A DNA stretch of 64,000 bases from Bin80 sp026708685. GTDB lineage: Bacteria; Bacteroidota; Rhodothermia; Rhodothermales; Bin80. The notes beneath the pieces are model-generated. The model made no database searches. It saw only the letters and a program-made list of their open reading frames with translations, and was not told the origin of the DNA. Positions 29,338 through 37,335 of this stretch are shown here, piece after piece (position 1 is the first letter of the stretch; the number at the start of each line of letters is the position of its first letter). The stretch lies in assembly GCA_965200955.1 (NCBI GenBank), contig OZ241742.1:2480001-2544000 (forward strand), read 5' to 3'. Both the position numbers and the translations under genes were made by a program.

Positions 29338-29612
29338 TTTCGGCAGAATGTTAAGTAAATATACGGCAAAATGTCAACTATATATACGACAAATTATCAA
29401 GAAATCATACGGCAGATCGTCAACTATGTATACGGTAAATTATCAAGAAATTATACGGCAGATCGTCAACTATAATACGGTAAATTATCAAAAAACTATA
29501 CGGCAGACCGTCAATTATATATACGGCAAAATGTCAAAAAAATATACGGCAGATCGTCAAATATGTATACGGCAAAATGTCAAGAAATTATACGGCAGAT
29601 CGTCAACTTTTT
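29338..29612. repeat. 23-bp tandem repeat array, about 12 units
   Basis: Direct repeats of 23 bp (one of 22) with core TACGGCAGATCGTCAA or TACGGCAAAATGTCAA. From unit 2 on the two core types tend to alternate, giving a loose 46-bp period. The first unit is the most degenerate. A small frame through the array (29348-29617) simply mirrors the repeat. No spacers separate the units and no cas gene is present. Iteron-like protein binding is possible; no replication gene is nearby. Confidence 0.85.
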
Positions 29613-29710
29613 ATTAAAAATACAAAAATCGTATAGTTTTAATACGAATCCACTCATTCGGGAATCTGCGTTATGATCGTAGGATATTCTAAGAGGTGAT
29701 GTTATTTGGT

Positions 29711-31529
29711 CAGCAATTCCCACTTAGTCTAAAACTCCCCCCTTGGCGTACCTACGGTACCTATTCTCAGAAGTGACTTCGTAAACTATCTGCTGAATTT
29801 TCGTCACAAGTGCACATTTTGACTGCTTTTACAACTCAGCCCATCCATGCAGATCAAATCGGCATTTTTGAAGATTCTTATGCGAACGATGATCCTATAG
29901 GTGAAGTTGGATTGATTATTTTGCTGTCCTTTTGTGTATTTGAGTTTTGATTGGCCCCCATCTTTCATTACTTTGCCTCACGAATGAAACGGAAGTTACG
30001 CAAACAGTTCAACAAGAAAAGTTTGATTCACACCGTCCGTAGCTGTTTTGAACAGATTGCAGATCCAAAAATTTCACGGGGATTTACGCTCGTGGATTAT
30101 CTGATGTCGGGATTTGCTGTGTTCTCTTTGAAGTGCCCCTCCTTACTAGAATTTGATCAAACGATTCGTAAGGGCTCTACTCCGATCATCACCAATATGA
30201 AGCGTCTCTTTGGAGTGAACCATGTGCCCAGTGATTCGGGTATGCGCAAGCGTCTTGATGAAGTGGATCCTTTCGATTTGCGTGGTGCATTCAAAACGAT
30301 CTTTGCCCAATTGCAACGGGGGAAGATTCTGGAGCTTTTTCGGTATATCAACGATCATGTTCTACTTGCTATTGACGGGAAGGGATGTTTTCATCCAAGT
30401 CGGTCCATTGTGTGCATTGCTGTGAGAAGCATCATCGTGATGGAACGAAGACCTACTTTCATCACATGCTATGTGCTGTACTGGTGCATCCGTTCAAAAA
30501 GATCGTCATTCCTCTGGTGCCCGAGGCGATTATCAAAAGCGATGGAGCAACAAAAAACGACTCTGATTGCAATGCTAGCTAGCGATTCTTGGACCATTTT
30601 CGGCGAGAACATCCCCATTTGAGGGCGATTGTTGTCCAAGATGGACTCTTTTCCAATGCACCCTATCTTCGGCTTTTAAAAGACTATGATTTACGATATA
30701 TCATAGGGGCGAAGCCGGGAGATCACAAGTTCCTGTTTAACGCTATCGATAGCAGTGATGATACGCAAGATGTAGAGATGGTGGTCCAGGGAATTCATTA
30801 TCGGTTTCGGTTTATCAATAACGTTTCTCTGAACGCATCCAATCCAGAGGTTCGGGTCAATTTTTTAGAGGTCTATGAAACCAGACCAGATACAAAGAAA
30901 CATCCCGAACCCAAAAGGATGCGCTTTTCCTGGGTGACCGATCTACCCCTTGATGAGACGAATCTCATGAAGATCATGAGAGCGGGTCAATCCCGATGGA
31001 AAATTGAAAATGAAACCATCAATACACTCAAGAATCAGGGCTACCATTTTGAGCATAATTATGGACACGGTTACAAACATTTATCCACGGTATTTGCCTG
31101 CCTGATGATGCTTGCCTTTTTGGTGAATCAAATTGAACAACTCTGTGATGTGTTATTCCAGGATGCACTCAAACAAAGGGGGCGACTCAAGTATTTGAGA
31201 AAGACGATGGAAGTCATGTTTCAGCAATTTTATATAGAGAGTTGGGAAGCATTGTATGGGAAGATAGCAGAGGGATATTTGGGCAGTATACAGCTGGATT
31301 CATCTTGAATTCTTCCGAATAACAAAAGGATGGCAAGAGGGGAAAGTAAGGTTTTTTGACCCGAGGGGAGTGGTGTGTCCAGTCATCAGAAAGTACAGAA
31401 AAAAGATCTGAAAATGCCCGATTGGAGCAGGAATTGCTCCTGTAAAACACGGAAAATCTGTCAGATTTGTAGACGATATACCTGAAATACTAGACCTACT
31501 GAATTCTAAGTCGTTAGTGGGAATTGCTG
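29711..31529 (+). mobile_element. IS with 9-bp target duplication and inactivated transposase
   Basis: 1,819 bp bounded by inverted ends CAGCAATTCCCACT and flanked by a perfect 9-bp direct repeat, TTATTTGGT (29702-29710 and 31530-31538). It has a single transposase gene that is broken. The left ~240 bp before the gene show no other coding potential. The intact duplication says no later rearrangement occurred at the site. Confidence 0.88.
29951..31308 (+). pseudogene. IS transposase with frameshift and nonsense codon
   Basis: Three open segments together make one transposase. The first (29951 to ~30395) ends with LLAIDGKGCFHPS, carrying the first catalytic aspartate region. The second continues in another frame from ~30395 (KSVHCVHCCEKHHRDGTKTYFHHML). 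The third, in the same frame as the second, begins after an in-frame TAG at 30580 (NAS-stop-RFLDHFRREHPHL) and carries IVVQDGLFSNAPYL and IIGAKPGDHKF, then RWKIENETINTLKNQGYHFEHNYGHG with the probable catalytic glutamate. One base is missing near 30395 and one codon, probably a lysine, became a stop. The IS4-superfamily assignment is tentative. Confidence 0.85.
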
Positions 31530-31603
31530 TTATTTGGTAGAGGTTCAATCATTTCATGATCCTTGTCTCACAGAATGTCGCCCTTTATATACATTATAAA
31601 TGA

Positions 31604-31697
31604 AGCTTTTGCAAAACCTCAGAGTTTTCGTAGAAATATTGCTCTGAAGCACCTGTGACGCATTTTCTATAGTTCACTAAGAGGTTTTGCAAACGGC
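31604..31697. repeat. MITE copy 2
   Basis: 94 bp with ends GCTTTTGCAAAACCTC and GAGGTTTTGCAAACGGC. Its reverse complement matches copy 5 (55197-55290) through the middle, including GCGTCACAGGTGCTTCAGAG and AATATTTCTACGAAAACTC. Confidence 0.78.
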
Positions 31698-32063
31698 TCA
31701 AATATCAACTAAGCGGTCTTGATCTAAACTCGGGACGAACAGATTGGATTGCGTGATACCTGAACATTGTCTTAAGCATCCGAACTATTAAATAGCTGAT
31801 TGAAGTAACATGGAATGATTTTGTTACTACGATTGATGAGCATGTAGTACGCTTTGAACACGATTTCAATAAATGAATCATAAAAACGGACGGAATGAAC
31901 AGCAATAATCTTGCCTAAATTTATTGTGATTGAATGGTTTCATTATTACTGGAGTTTTAGTATTATTTGCATTCATGACTACATGAATCTGAAGAATATA
32001 GAGAAAATAGAATTAAAATATATCGTATCCATTATCGTCTTTATATTCGTAAAAATTTGAAAT
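31698..32063. other. Intergenic, no supported gene
   Basis: About 365 bp between MITE copy 2 and the end of gajB. A 66-codon frame on the minus strand (31705-31905) has no recognisable domain and may be chance or a transposase remnant. Confidence 0.4.
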
Positions 32064-33980
32064 CTATACTTTAAGCTCTTGGCTATCTTGACGAACGGGA
32101 CGCTCATTTACAGATATACCCATCTCCATGAGAAATCGTGAAGGTGATTTTACGCAATCCTTGTATTTTTCGGCTCGTGATAAAATGAGTCGTTTTTTTG
32201 TACGAGTAATCGCAACAAAACAGGCACGACGTTCCTCTTCAAGGGCATTGCCTCCATTATTTTTGTGAATGCTGTGCCATGAAGGAAGAATTTCTTCAAC
32301 CAAACCGATCAAATATACAATGTCAAATTCTTGACCTTTAGCACCATGAATTGTTGCTAAAGATACCGATTCAGGTTGTGGGGATGGAATTTTAGAACGT
32401 AGATCTAACTCCTGTAGAAATTGAGCTAAGGATGAGTGGTCAATCTCATGATTAGCCGAATGTGGGAGATTGAACCAACTCGACAAGTCTTCTTGTAAAT
32501 CCATATCATCGGTTTCAGATTGAAACAGTTTAATCACTTTGTTGATTGCTGAGTTGAGTTTACAAGATCCGCTGCTAAGTTCCAATAATATCTCAATGGC
32601 ATTAGTAGTTTGAGAAGGTAATTGGGAGTTTTTTACAAGGTTGATCCATGTTGAAAGATAAGAGATACTTTCAGATTCAGAAATAGAAATAATATCCTCA
32701 ATATTTAGAGATGTCGGAGTGATGTGTTCAAAAGTATTCATTAACGTAGCCAAATTGTGGAAATCAAGAGGTCGGTCAATCTGTCTAAGGCAGGAGATCA
32801 TCCATCTCATTTTGGGAGATATAAAATCATCTCTGCGGAGTTGTAATGCCGAGGGAACCCCTTTTGCCATGAAGGATTCATGAATTGACTGAAGTAATGT
32901 TCTATTTCTAGCTAGAACAGCTGTATGACTACGTTCTAATTCGTTTAAGTTACTAATTTCTTTTGTGATACCCTCAATCTCCTCATGATCTGAGGAAAAC
33001 ACACGGATCTCAATAGCACCAACACCGTTGAACTGATCCGTTTGTGATGAGATGGCTTGACGCTTGTTCGCCAAGCGTTGGGTATTAAAGACCATTAAAC
33101 AGTTTGCAGCTTCAACGATTGGGGGCGGGCAACGGAAGTTTGTGGGAAGCTGGATTATGTTACACGAAAAATCAGAAACCATTGAGTTAATTCTATTGAT
33201 ACTCGCCCCATTCCATTCATAAATGGTCTGATCGTCATCAGCAACAGCAAAAACTTCTTGAAAATTGTTTGAAGCCATGCGTTGTAGCAGTTTGTACTGG
33301 GCATCGTTGGTATCTTGAAATTCGTCAACTAACCAATACCTGTAAACAGATTGATAATGCTTAACAAACACTGGATAATCAAATAATTTATACGCTTGAA
33401 GAATGAGAGAGTGAAAATCTAAAGCATTTGCCCGATGAAGTTCATCTTCATAGAGACGATAAGCTTTCAGGAGGATTGGAGTTATTTTGACCGACTTGCA
33501 TTCATCAACTCCAATCAATTTTTGTTTAAGTCTATCAATCTGAGGGAGAAAAAAATTGGTGCCATATTTAGCTAATTCATCGTCTCTCCCAATAGCACTG
33601 TGTAGCAATGCTCTTCGGTCTTCCCGTCTAGAGTAGATTCTGAAATTTGGTTTAATTCCTAAGTGAACGCCATGCTGACGTAACATTTTTGAGCAAAAAC
33701 TGTGAAATGTGAAGATATTCACGCGATCGGTGAGTTCGGGGACAAATGAATTCACTCGATCACTCATTTCATCGGCTGCCTTATTTGTAAACGTAAGGGC
33801 TAGGACGCGGAATCTTTTATCTCTGGACTCATCCAGCAAGCGTGCTATTCTACAGGTAAGGACACGGGTCTTCCCAGAGCCAGGGCCGGCAAGTACAATA
33901 AGTGCACCTTTATTCCAGTCTACGGCCTGTCGTTGAATATCGGTCAACTCACTTAATGATGATTGTAGTTTCGGGTTCAT
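32064..33980 (-). CDS. gajB: Gabija helicase GajB-like (UvrD/Rep superfamily 1)
   Basis: 638 residues. SF1A helicase motifs are in order: Q motif (LTDIQRQAVDW), Walker A AGPGSGKT near residue 31, FTNKAADEM, Walker B-like YWLVDEFQDTND, AVADDDQTIYEWNGA, LPTNFRCPP, and the C-terminal TIHGAKGQEFDIVYL and CFVAITRTKKRL. It follows gajA with a 7-bp gap. In Gabija the UvrD-like partner works with the OLD-type nuclease against phage DNA. At 638 residues it is longer than the ~500-residue GajB I know, so it may be a helicase-competent variant. Confidence 0.88.
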   Translation of the reverse strand: MNPKLQSSLSELTDIQRQAVDWNKGALIVLAGPGSGKTRVLTCRIARLLDESRDKRFRVLALTFTNKAADEMSDRVNSFVPELTDRVNIFTFHSFCSKMLRQHGVHLGIKPNFRIYSRREDRRALLHSAIGRDDELAKYGTNFFLPQIDRLKQKLIGVDECKSVKITPILLKAYRLYEDELHRANALDFHSLILQAYKLFDYPVFVKHYQSVYRYWLVDEFQDTNDAQYKLLQRMASNNFQEVFAVADDDQTIYEWNGASINRINSMVSDFSCNIIQLPTNFRCPPPIVEAANCLMVFNTQRLANKRQAISSQTDQFNGVGAIEIRVFSSDHEEIEGITKEISNLNELERSHTAVLARNRTLLQSIHESFMAKGVPSALQLRRDDFISPKMRWMISCLRQIDRPLDFHNLATLMNTFEHITPTSLNIEDIISISESESISYLSTWINLVKNSQLPSQTTNAIEILLELSSGSCKLNSAINKVIKLFQSETDDMDLQEDLSSWFNLPHSANHEIDHSSLAQFLQELDLRSKIPSPQPESVSLATIHGAKGQEFDIVYLIGLVEEILPSWHSIHKNNGGNALEEERRACFVAITRTKKRLILSRAEKYKDCVKSPSRFLMEMGISVNERPVRQDSQELKV

Positions 33981-33987
33981 AGCACTA

Positions 33988-35874
33988 TTAACAAAGATTT
34001 CGGATTGCCGTTTGAAATGCTACGAGTTGGTCATCAGCAATTGTCACATGACTACGAATCATCTGAGCAAAAATTGGCGAGTACTCGCTTTTTTTACGTT
34101 TCAGTAGCTCAACAATTTTCATATTGCTCAACTCCTCAGAATTTCTAACTCCTAGTCCTGTCAGTATTTTATGCAGGACTGAATGAAATCCATCTGAAAC
34201 TAACTGGTCTTCCAAGGCCCCAGCTTGATGAAGGTGACATTGATCTATAATCAAGTCAGGAGTACAGTCAAGGTTTTTAATATTCTGGATATATTGCTTC
34301 CCAGATTGATCGCCATCAAATACAGCTTGCCAGGGAATATTCAATGCACTGGCCAATTGAACAAAAGCTTGAGGACTACCATTGTTCTTTGCATCAATGA
34401 CTGATATACCGTGTTGATCCAAATCGTAGTGGAGAAAATGTGCTATTGCGTGCACAATTAAAAAATCACTCTGTCCCTCGACAATTAGCCAGCCGTCTGC
34501 GAAAAATATATCACCACGCATTCGTTGTGCATGAGTTTCTAAACTACGTAGGTCTGCATCTGAGATGTACAAAGATGCACGCTCTCGAAGATTTGAGAGT
34601 GATTGTTCAGCAATACTTCTATCTATATGCATTCCGTAGGACATTAACAGCTTACGATATAGATTTTCATCAAGACTACCCGATATAGTGAGAGTTTGGA
34701 GAATATTATTATAACTAATCTTACCATCAGTCTTTGGAATAATCTGAGCAAGCTTATCAGATGGCGGGATAACAACTGAATATTGTTTTTGTAGTGAATG
34801 AACTTCAGTGCCGTTGGTTGTGAATTTAATGAGGCGAAGATCACGAAAGTGGACGTGTTGAACAAAATAGGGTGAATGTGTAGTAATAATCTTTTGTCCG
34901 GGTAAATTATTGAGATATGTCCATAATGCACGGGTAGCATGTGGGTGAAGATGCTTTTCTGGTTCTTCCAAAAGAAGAATGGGCTCATGTCCACTGGCAT
35001 ATAGTTCGCTCAGTAAACATTCAATGAACACCTGAAATAGAAATACAACTAATAAGCTTTGCACTCCTTCACCTTGGTTTTGGATTGGTAGCCATGGAGT
35101 AGTGGATTCGTTACGTAAGATTATCTGTACCTTATTCAATATATCCAGAATGCTTGTGGGCATTGTTTGCAAGCCAACGCTACCACCTCCTTGATTCCTG
35201 AGTGTAATTTCGGTTGCCCCTTTTAGAGTATTTGTAACTCGTTCTAGAAAAGAATCAGATTCAAGAATCTGCTCATTGAGCTGATTTAGAACTTCCAGTG
35301 TTTGTACTTCGGTATCATGTGGGATAGAGACTCTATTGAGCAACTGTCTCCAAAATTGAGATGATCGTGACGAAAATTCGTCTTTGACGGTCCGAAGAGC
35401 TCCCAGATAGAATAATGGAAGATATTGTTGAAATCTATTAAAATCTGAATAGCTGGTCCCTGAAAGATATTCACCTTTAGCGTTAAGAAAATGCCGAGTC
35501 ATCTCGAAATTATCGATTTCGCTGTTCCACCCGTATTGAGTTTGAAGGTGAACGAATTGGCGGTTGGTATTTAGATCATATTGAACAATTTCATTCAGGT
35601 CTTCAATCAACTGATCCTCCGTTCTACAAGTAATTGTAATTTGTGCACCATCAGAAGTTTTTGGATCCGAGATATTTTCATTGAGATGAATATCTTGTTC
35701 GGTAATATGTTTTCGTCTCTGTTCTTTAGAGTTAGGCAAAGCCAGACGAATTGCATCAAGAATTGCAGTTTTTCCAGCATTGTTAGGTCCGATCAAAACG
35801 GTTGTCTTTCCACAATCAAGGGTTAAATGACGAATTGATCTGAAATTATGTATCTCTATATGTGAGATTTTCAT
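33988..35874 (-). CDS. gajA: Gabija nuclease GajA-like (OLD family ATPase-TOPRIM)
   Basis: 628 residues. ABC-type ATPase halves: Walker A GPNNAGKTA at ~29-37, signature NQGEGVQSLLVVF, Walker B ILLLEEPEKHLHP and switch TTHSPYF. The C-terminal TOPRIM nuclease domain has WLIVEGQSDFLIVHAI with the conserved glutamate and AVFDGDQSGKQY with the DxD pair. This is the class 2 OLD layout that pairs with a UvrD-type helicase, exactly as here. In Gabija, GajA nicks DNA when nucleotide levels fall. Both key active-site motifs look intact, so the system may be functional. MITE copy 3 lies ~130 bp upstream. Confidence 0.9.
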   Translation of the reverse strand: MKISHIEIHNFRSIRHLTLDCGKTTVLIGPNNAGKTAILDAIRLALPNSKEQRRKHITEQDIHLNENISDPKTSDGAQITITCRTEDQLIEDLNEIVQYDLNTNRQFVHLQTQYGWNSEIDNFEMTRHFLNAKGEYLSGTSYSDFNRFQQYLPLFYLGALRTVKDEFSSRSSQFWRQLLNRVSIPHDTEVQTLEVLNQLNEQILESDSFLERVTNTLKGATEITLRNQGGGSVGLQTMPTSILDILNKVQIILRNESTTPWLPIQNQGEGVQSLLVVFLFQVFIECLLSELYASGHEPILLLEEPEKHLHPHATRALWTYLNNLPGQKIITTHSPYFVQHVHFRDLRLIKFTTNGTEVHSLQKQYSVVIPPSDKLAQIIPKTDGKISYNNILQTLTISGSLDENLYRKLLMSYGMHIDRSIAEQSLSNLRERASLYISDADLRSLETHAQRMRGDIFFADGWLIVEGQSDFLIVHAIAHFLHYDLDQHGISVIDAKNNGSPQAFVQLASALNIPWQAVFDGDQSGKQYIQNIKNLDCTPDLIIDQCHLHQAGALEDQLVSDGFHSVLHKILTGLGVRNSEELSNMKIVELLKRKKSEYSPIFAQMIRSHVTIADDQLVAFQTAIRNLC

Positions 35875-37037
35875 GTGTATGGCGTTCGGGAAGAATCGAC
35901 AAAATCATAAAGAGTTAAAACTGGAAACAGCATTTCATACCAATTTTACTATATGATGTTCATTGCAAATGGTGCTGAATGTAACAATACTATTTTAGTG
36001 AGAGGCTTTTGCAAAACCTACCATTCAAATCAAAAAAACGCCTCTCATGACACCCAGAGCAATATTTCTACGAAAATACTGAGGTTTTGCAAAAGCATCG
36101 TGATTTAGCAGGATTTTAAATTACTGTCAATTTTTTGCTGAAGATAACTTCTGTATGTATCAATTGAATACCATAATCATTAGACATCAACATTTTGAAG
36201 AAAACCTCGTTCAGGACTGCTTGATGTTCATTTTGGATACTGACTAGTGAGGTGTACATTAGATTCAAATAGGAAAACCTATCATCGTATCAAATCAAGC
36301 CTATCATTGACAAGTGCCGATTGAAGTGTGGTCTTCCAGCCCATAAAAAGATTTTTCCATAGTTTGTAGAGTTTAGTGAAAAGTAGTATCAAGGCAAAGA
36401 AGAGTACCATCTGTACTATAAATCTACGATGGAATGACTGCGGAAGTAGCATAATGGAACAGTATGGTAATTATTTGTTAAAATAGATCATTAGTAATGT
36501 TTATTGGGTCATAAATTATTGCTCTACTCCTTCGTTTTTGATGAAGTGTGCTTCACTGACACCAGCATTATCTCCAAGACTTCATACAAATGAGGGTTGT
36601 TATTCTCTTAAATACTGATTTTATTGAATTGCTCTCTCAGTTATCAAAACTTCACGAATTTGGGGTAGATGTTTTCTCAATATCGCAACTTGAATTATTC
36701 GTTTGAAAAGGCCTAATGGTAGGACTAACAGATCTCCTTCGGCAGATAAAACCTTGCATGAACCCAATCCTTTCTTGGGTTTCATTGGTACGTGTGGGTT
36801 TCGGTCTCTTAGTATGACCATGTTCTTAAAGCGTTGTATGCAATTTGATACTTTATGCCAGTCTACGCTAATGTGGATCCTTGTGAATAATTCATTTTGA
36901 TCATTACTTAGGATGTATTCTATCTGGAATTACAGTGGTCGTTCACATTGGGTTTTAATAAATTTGAAGTGCGACCTTGATCACTTGAGAACAGAGTGAT
37001 TAACAACATACACTTTACCATCTTAATTTGACACCAT
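35875..37037. other. Long intergenic region with MITE, otherwise no clear gene
   Basis: About 1.16 kb between gajA and gatC. Besides MITE copy 3 it holds a ~95-codon minus-strand frame (36621 to ~36905, without ATG at its upstream end) whose translation looks partly protein-like (MVILRDRNPHVPMKPKKG) but matches no family I know. The rest is A+T-rich and includes the promoters of gajA and gatC. Confidence 0.45.
36003..36096. repeat. MITE copy 3
   Basis: 94 bp with near-perfect ends (AGGCTTTTGCAAAACC / GGTTTTGCAAAAGC) and the shared internal block AGAGCAATATTTCTACGAAA. It lies in the region upstream of gajA and could affect its expression. Confidence 0.8.
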
Positions 37038-37325
37038 ATGTCTATCACAATAGAAGAAGTTCGTTATATCGCAAAATTGGCAAGACTAAGTTTTTCGGAA
37101 ACGGAGGAAGAAGTCTTAGCAAAAGACATGAGTCGGATTCTTGATTACGTAGGAACACTCAATCAGGTAGACACCTCTGATGTTGAGCCAATGACCCATG
37201 TACATGATCAGTCCCGTGCCCTCCGTCAAGACTCTGTGGATGAACGGATTTCCCACGAGGATGCCCTGAAAAATGCTCCCGAATCAGACGGGGAGCATTT
37301 TATGGTTCCTAAAGTCATTGGATAG
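37038..37325 (+). CDS. gatC: Asp/Glu-tRNA amidotransferase subunit C
   Basis: 95 residues, full length for GatC. It opens with ITIEEVRYIAKLARLSFSE, continues LAKDMSRILDYVGTLNQVDTSDVEP and ends with the DALKNAPESDGEHFMVPKVIG tail that wraps around the GatA/GatB complex. It helps convert Glu-tRNA(Gln) or Asp-tRNA(Asn) to the amidated forms. gatA and gatB are elsewhere. The start is fixed by the family's N-terminus. Confidence 0.95.
   Translation: MSITIEEVRYIAKLARLSFSETEEEVLAKDMSRILDYVGTLNQVDTSDVEPMTHVHDQSRALRQDSVDERISHEDALKNAPESDGEHFMVPKVIG
37270..37301 (+). terminator. Terminator-like hairpin inside the end of gatC
   Basis: AAAATGCTCCC (37270-37280) pairs perfectly with GGGAGCATTTT (37291-37301) around a 10-nt loop, followed by an A/T-rich stretch. 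It lies in the last codons of gatC and just before the YfhO-like gene, so it could attenuate transcription into the polysaccharide run. Coding constraint may explain it by chance. Confidence 0.4.
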
Positions 37326-37335
37326 TCGTTACCCT

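Noticed and set aside
29338..29612. Possible CRISPR array
   Set aside because: Units of 23 bp are directly adjacent, with no unique spacers and no cas genes; it is a tandem repeat.
29348..29617. 89-codon ORF across the repeat array
   Set aside because: Its sequence only mirrors the 23-bp repeat; no start context or protein-like composition.
36621..36900. Two overlapping small ORFs on opposite strands
   Set aside because: No recognisable domain; kept only as a note in the intergenic entry.
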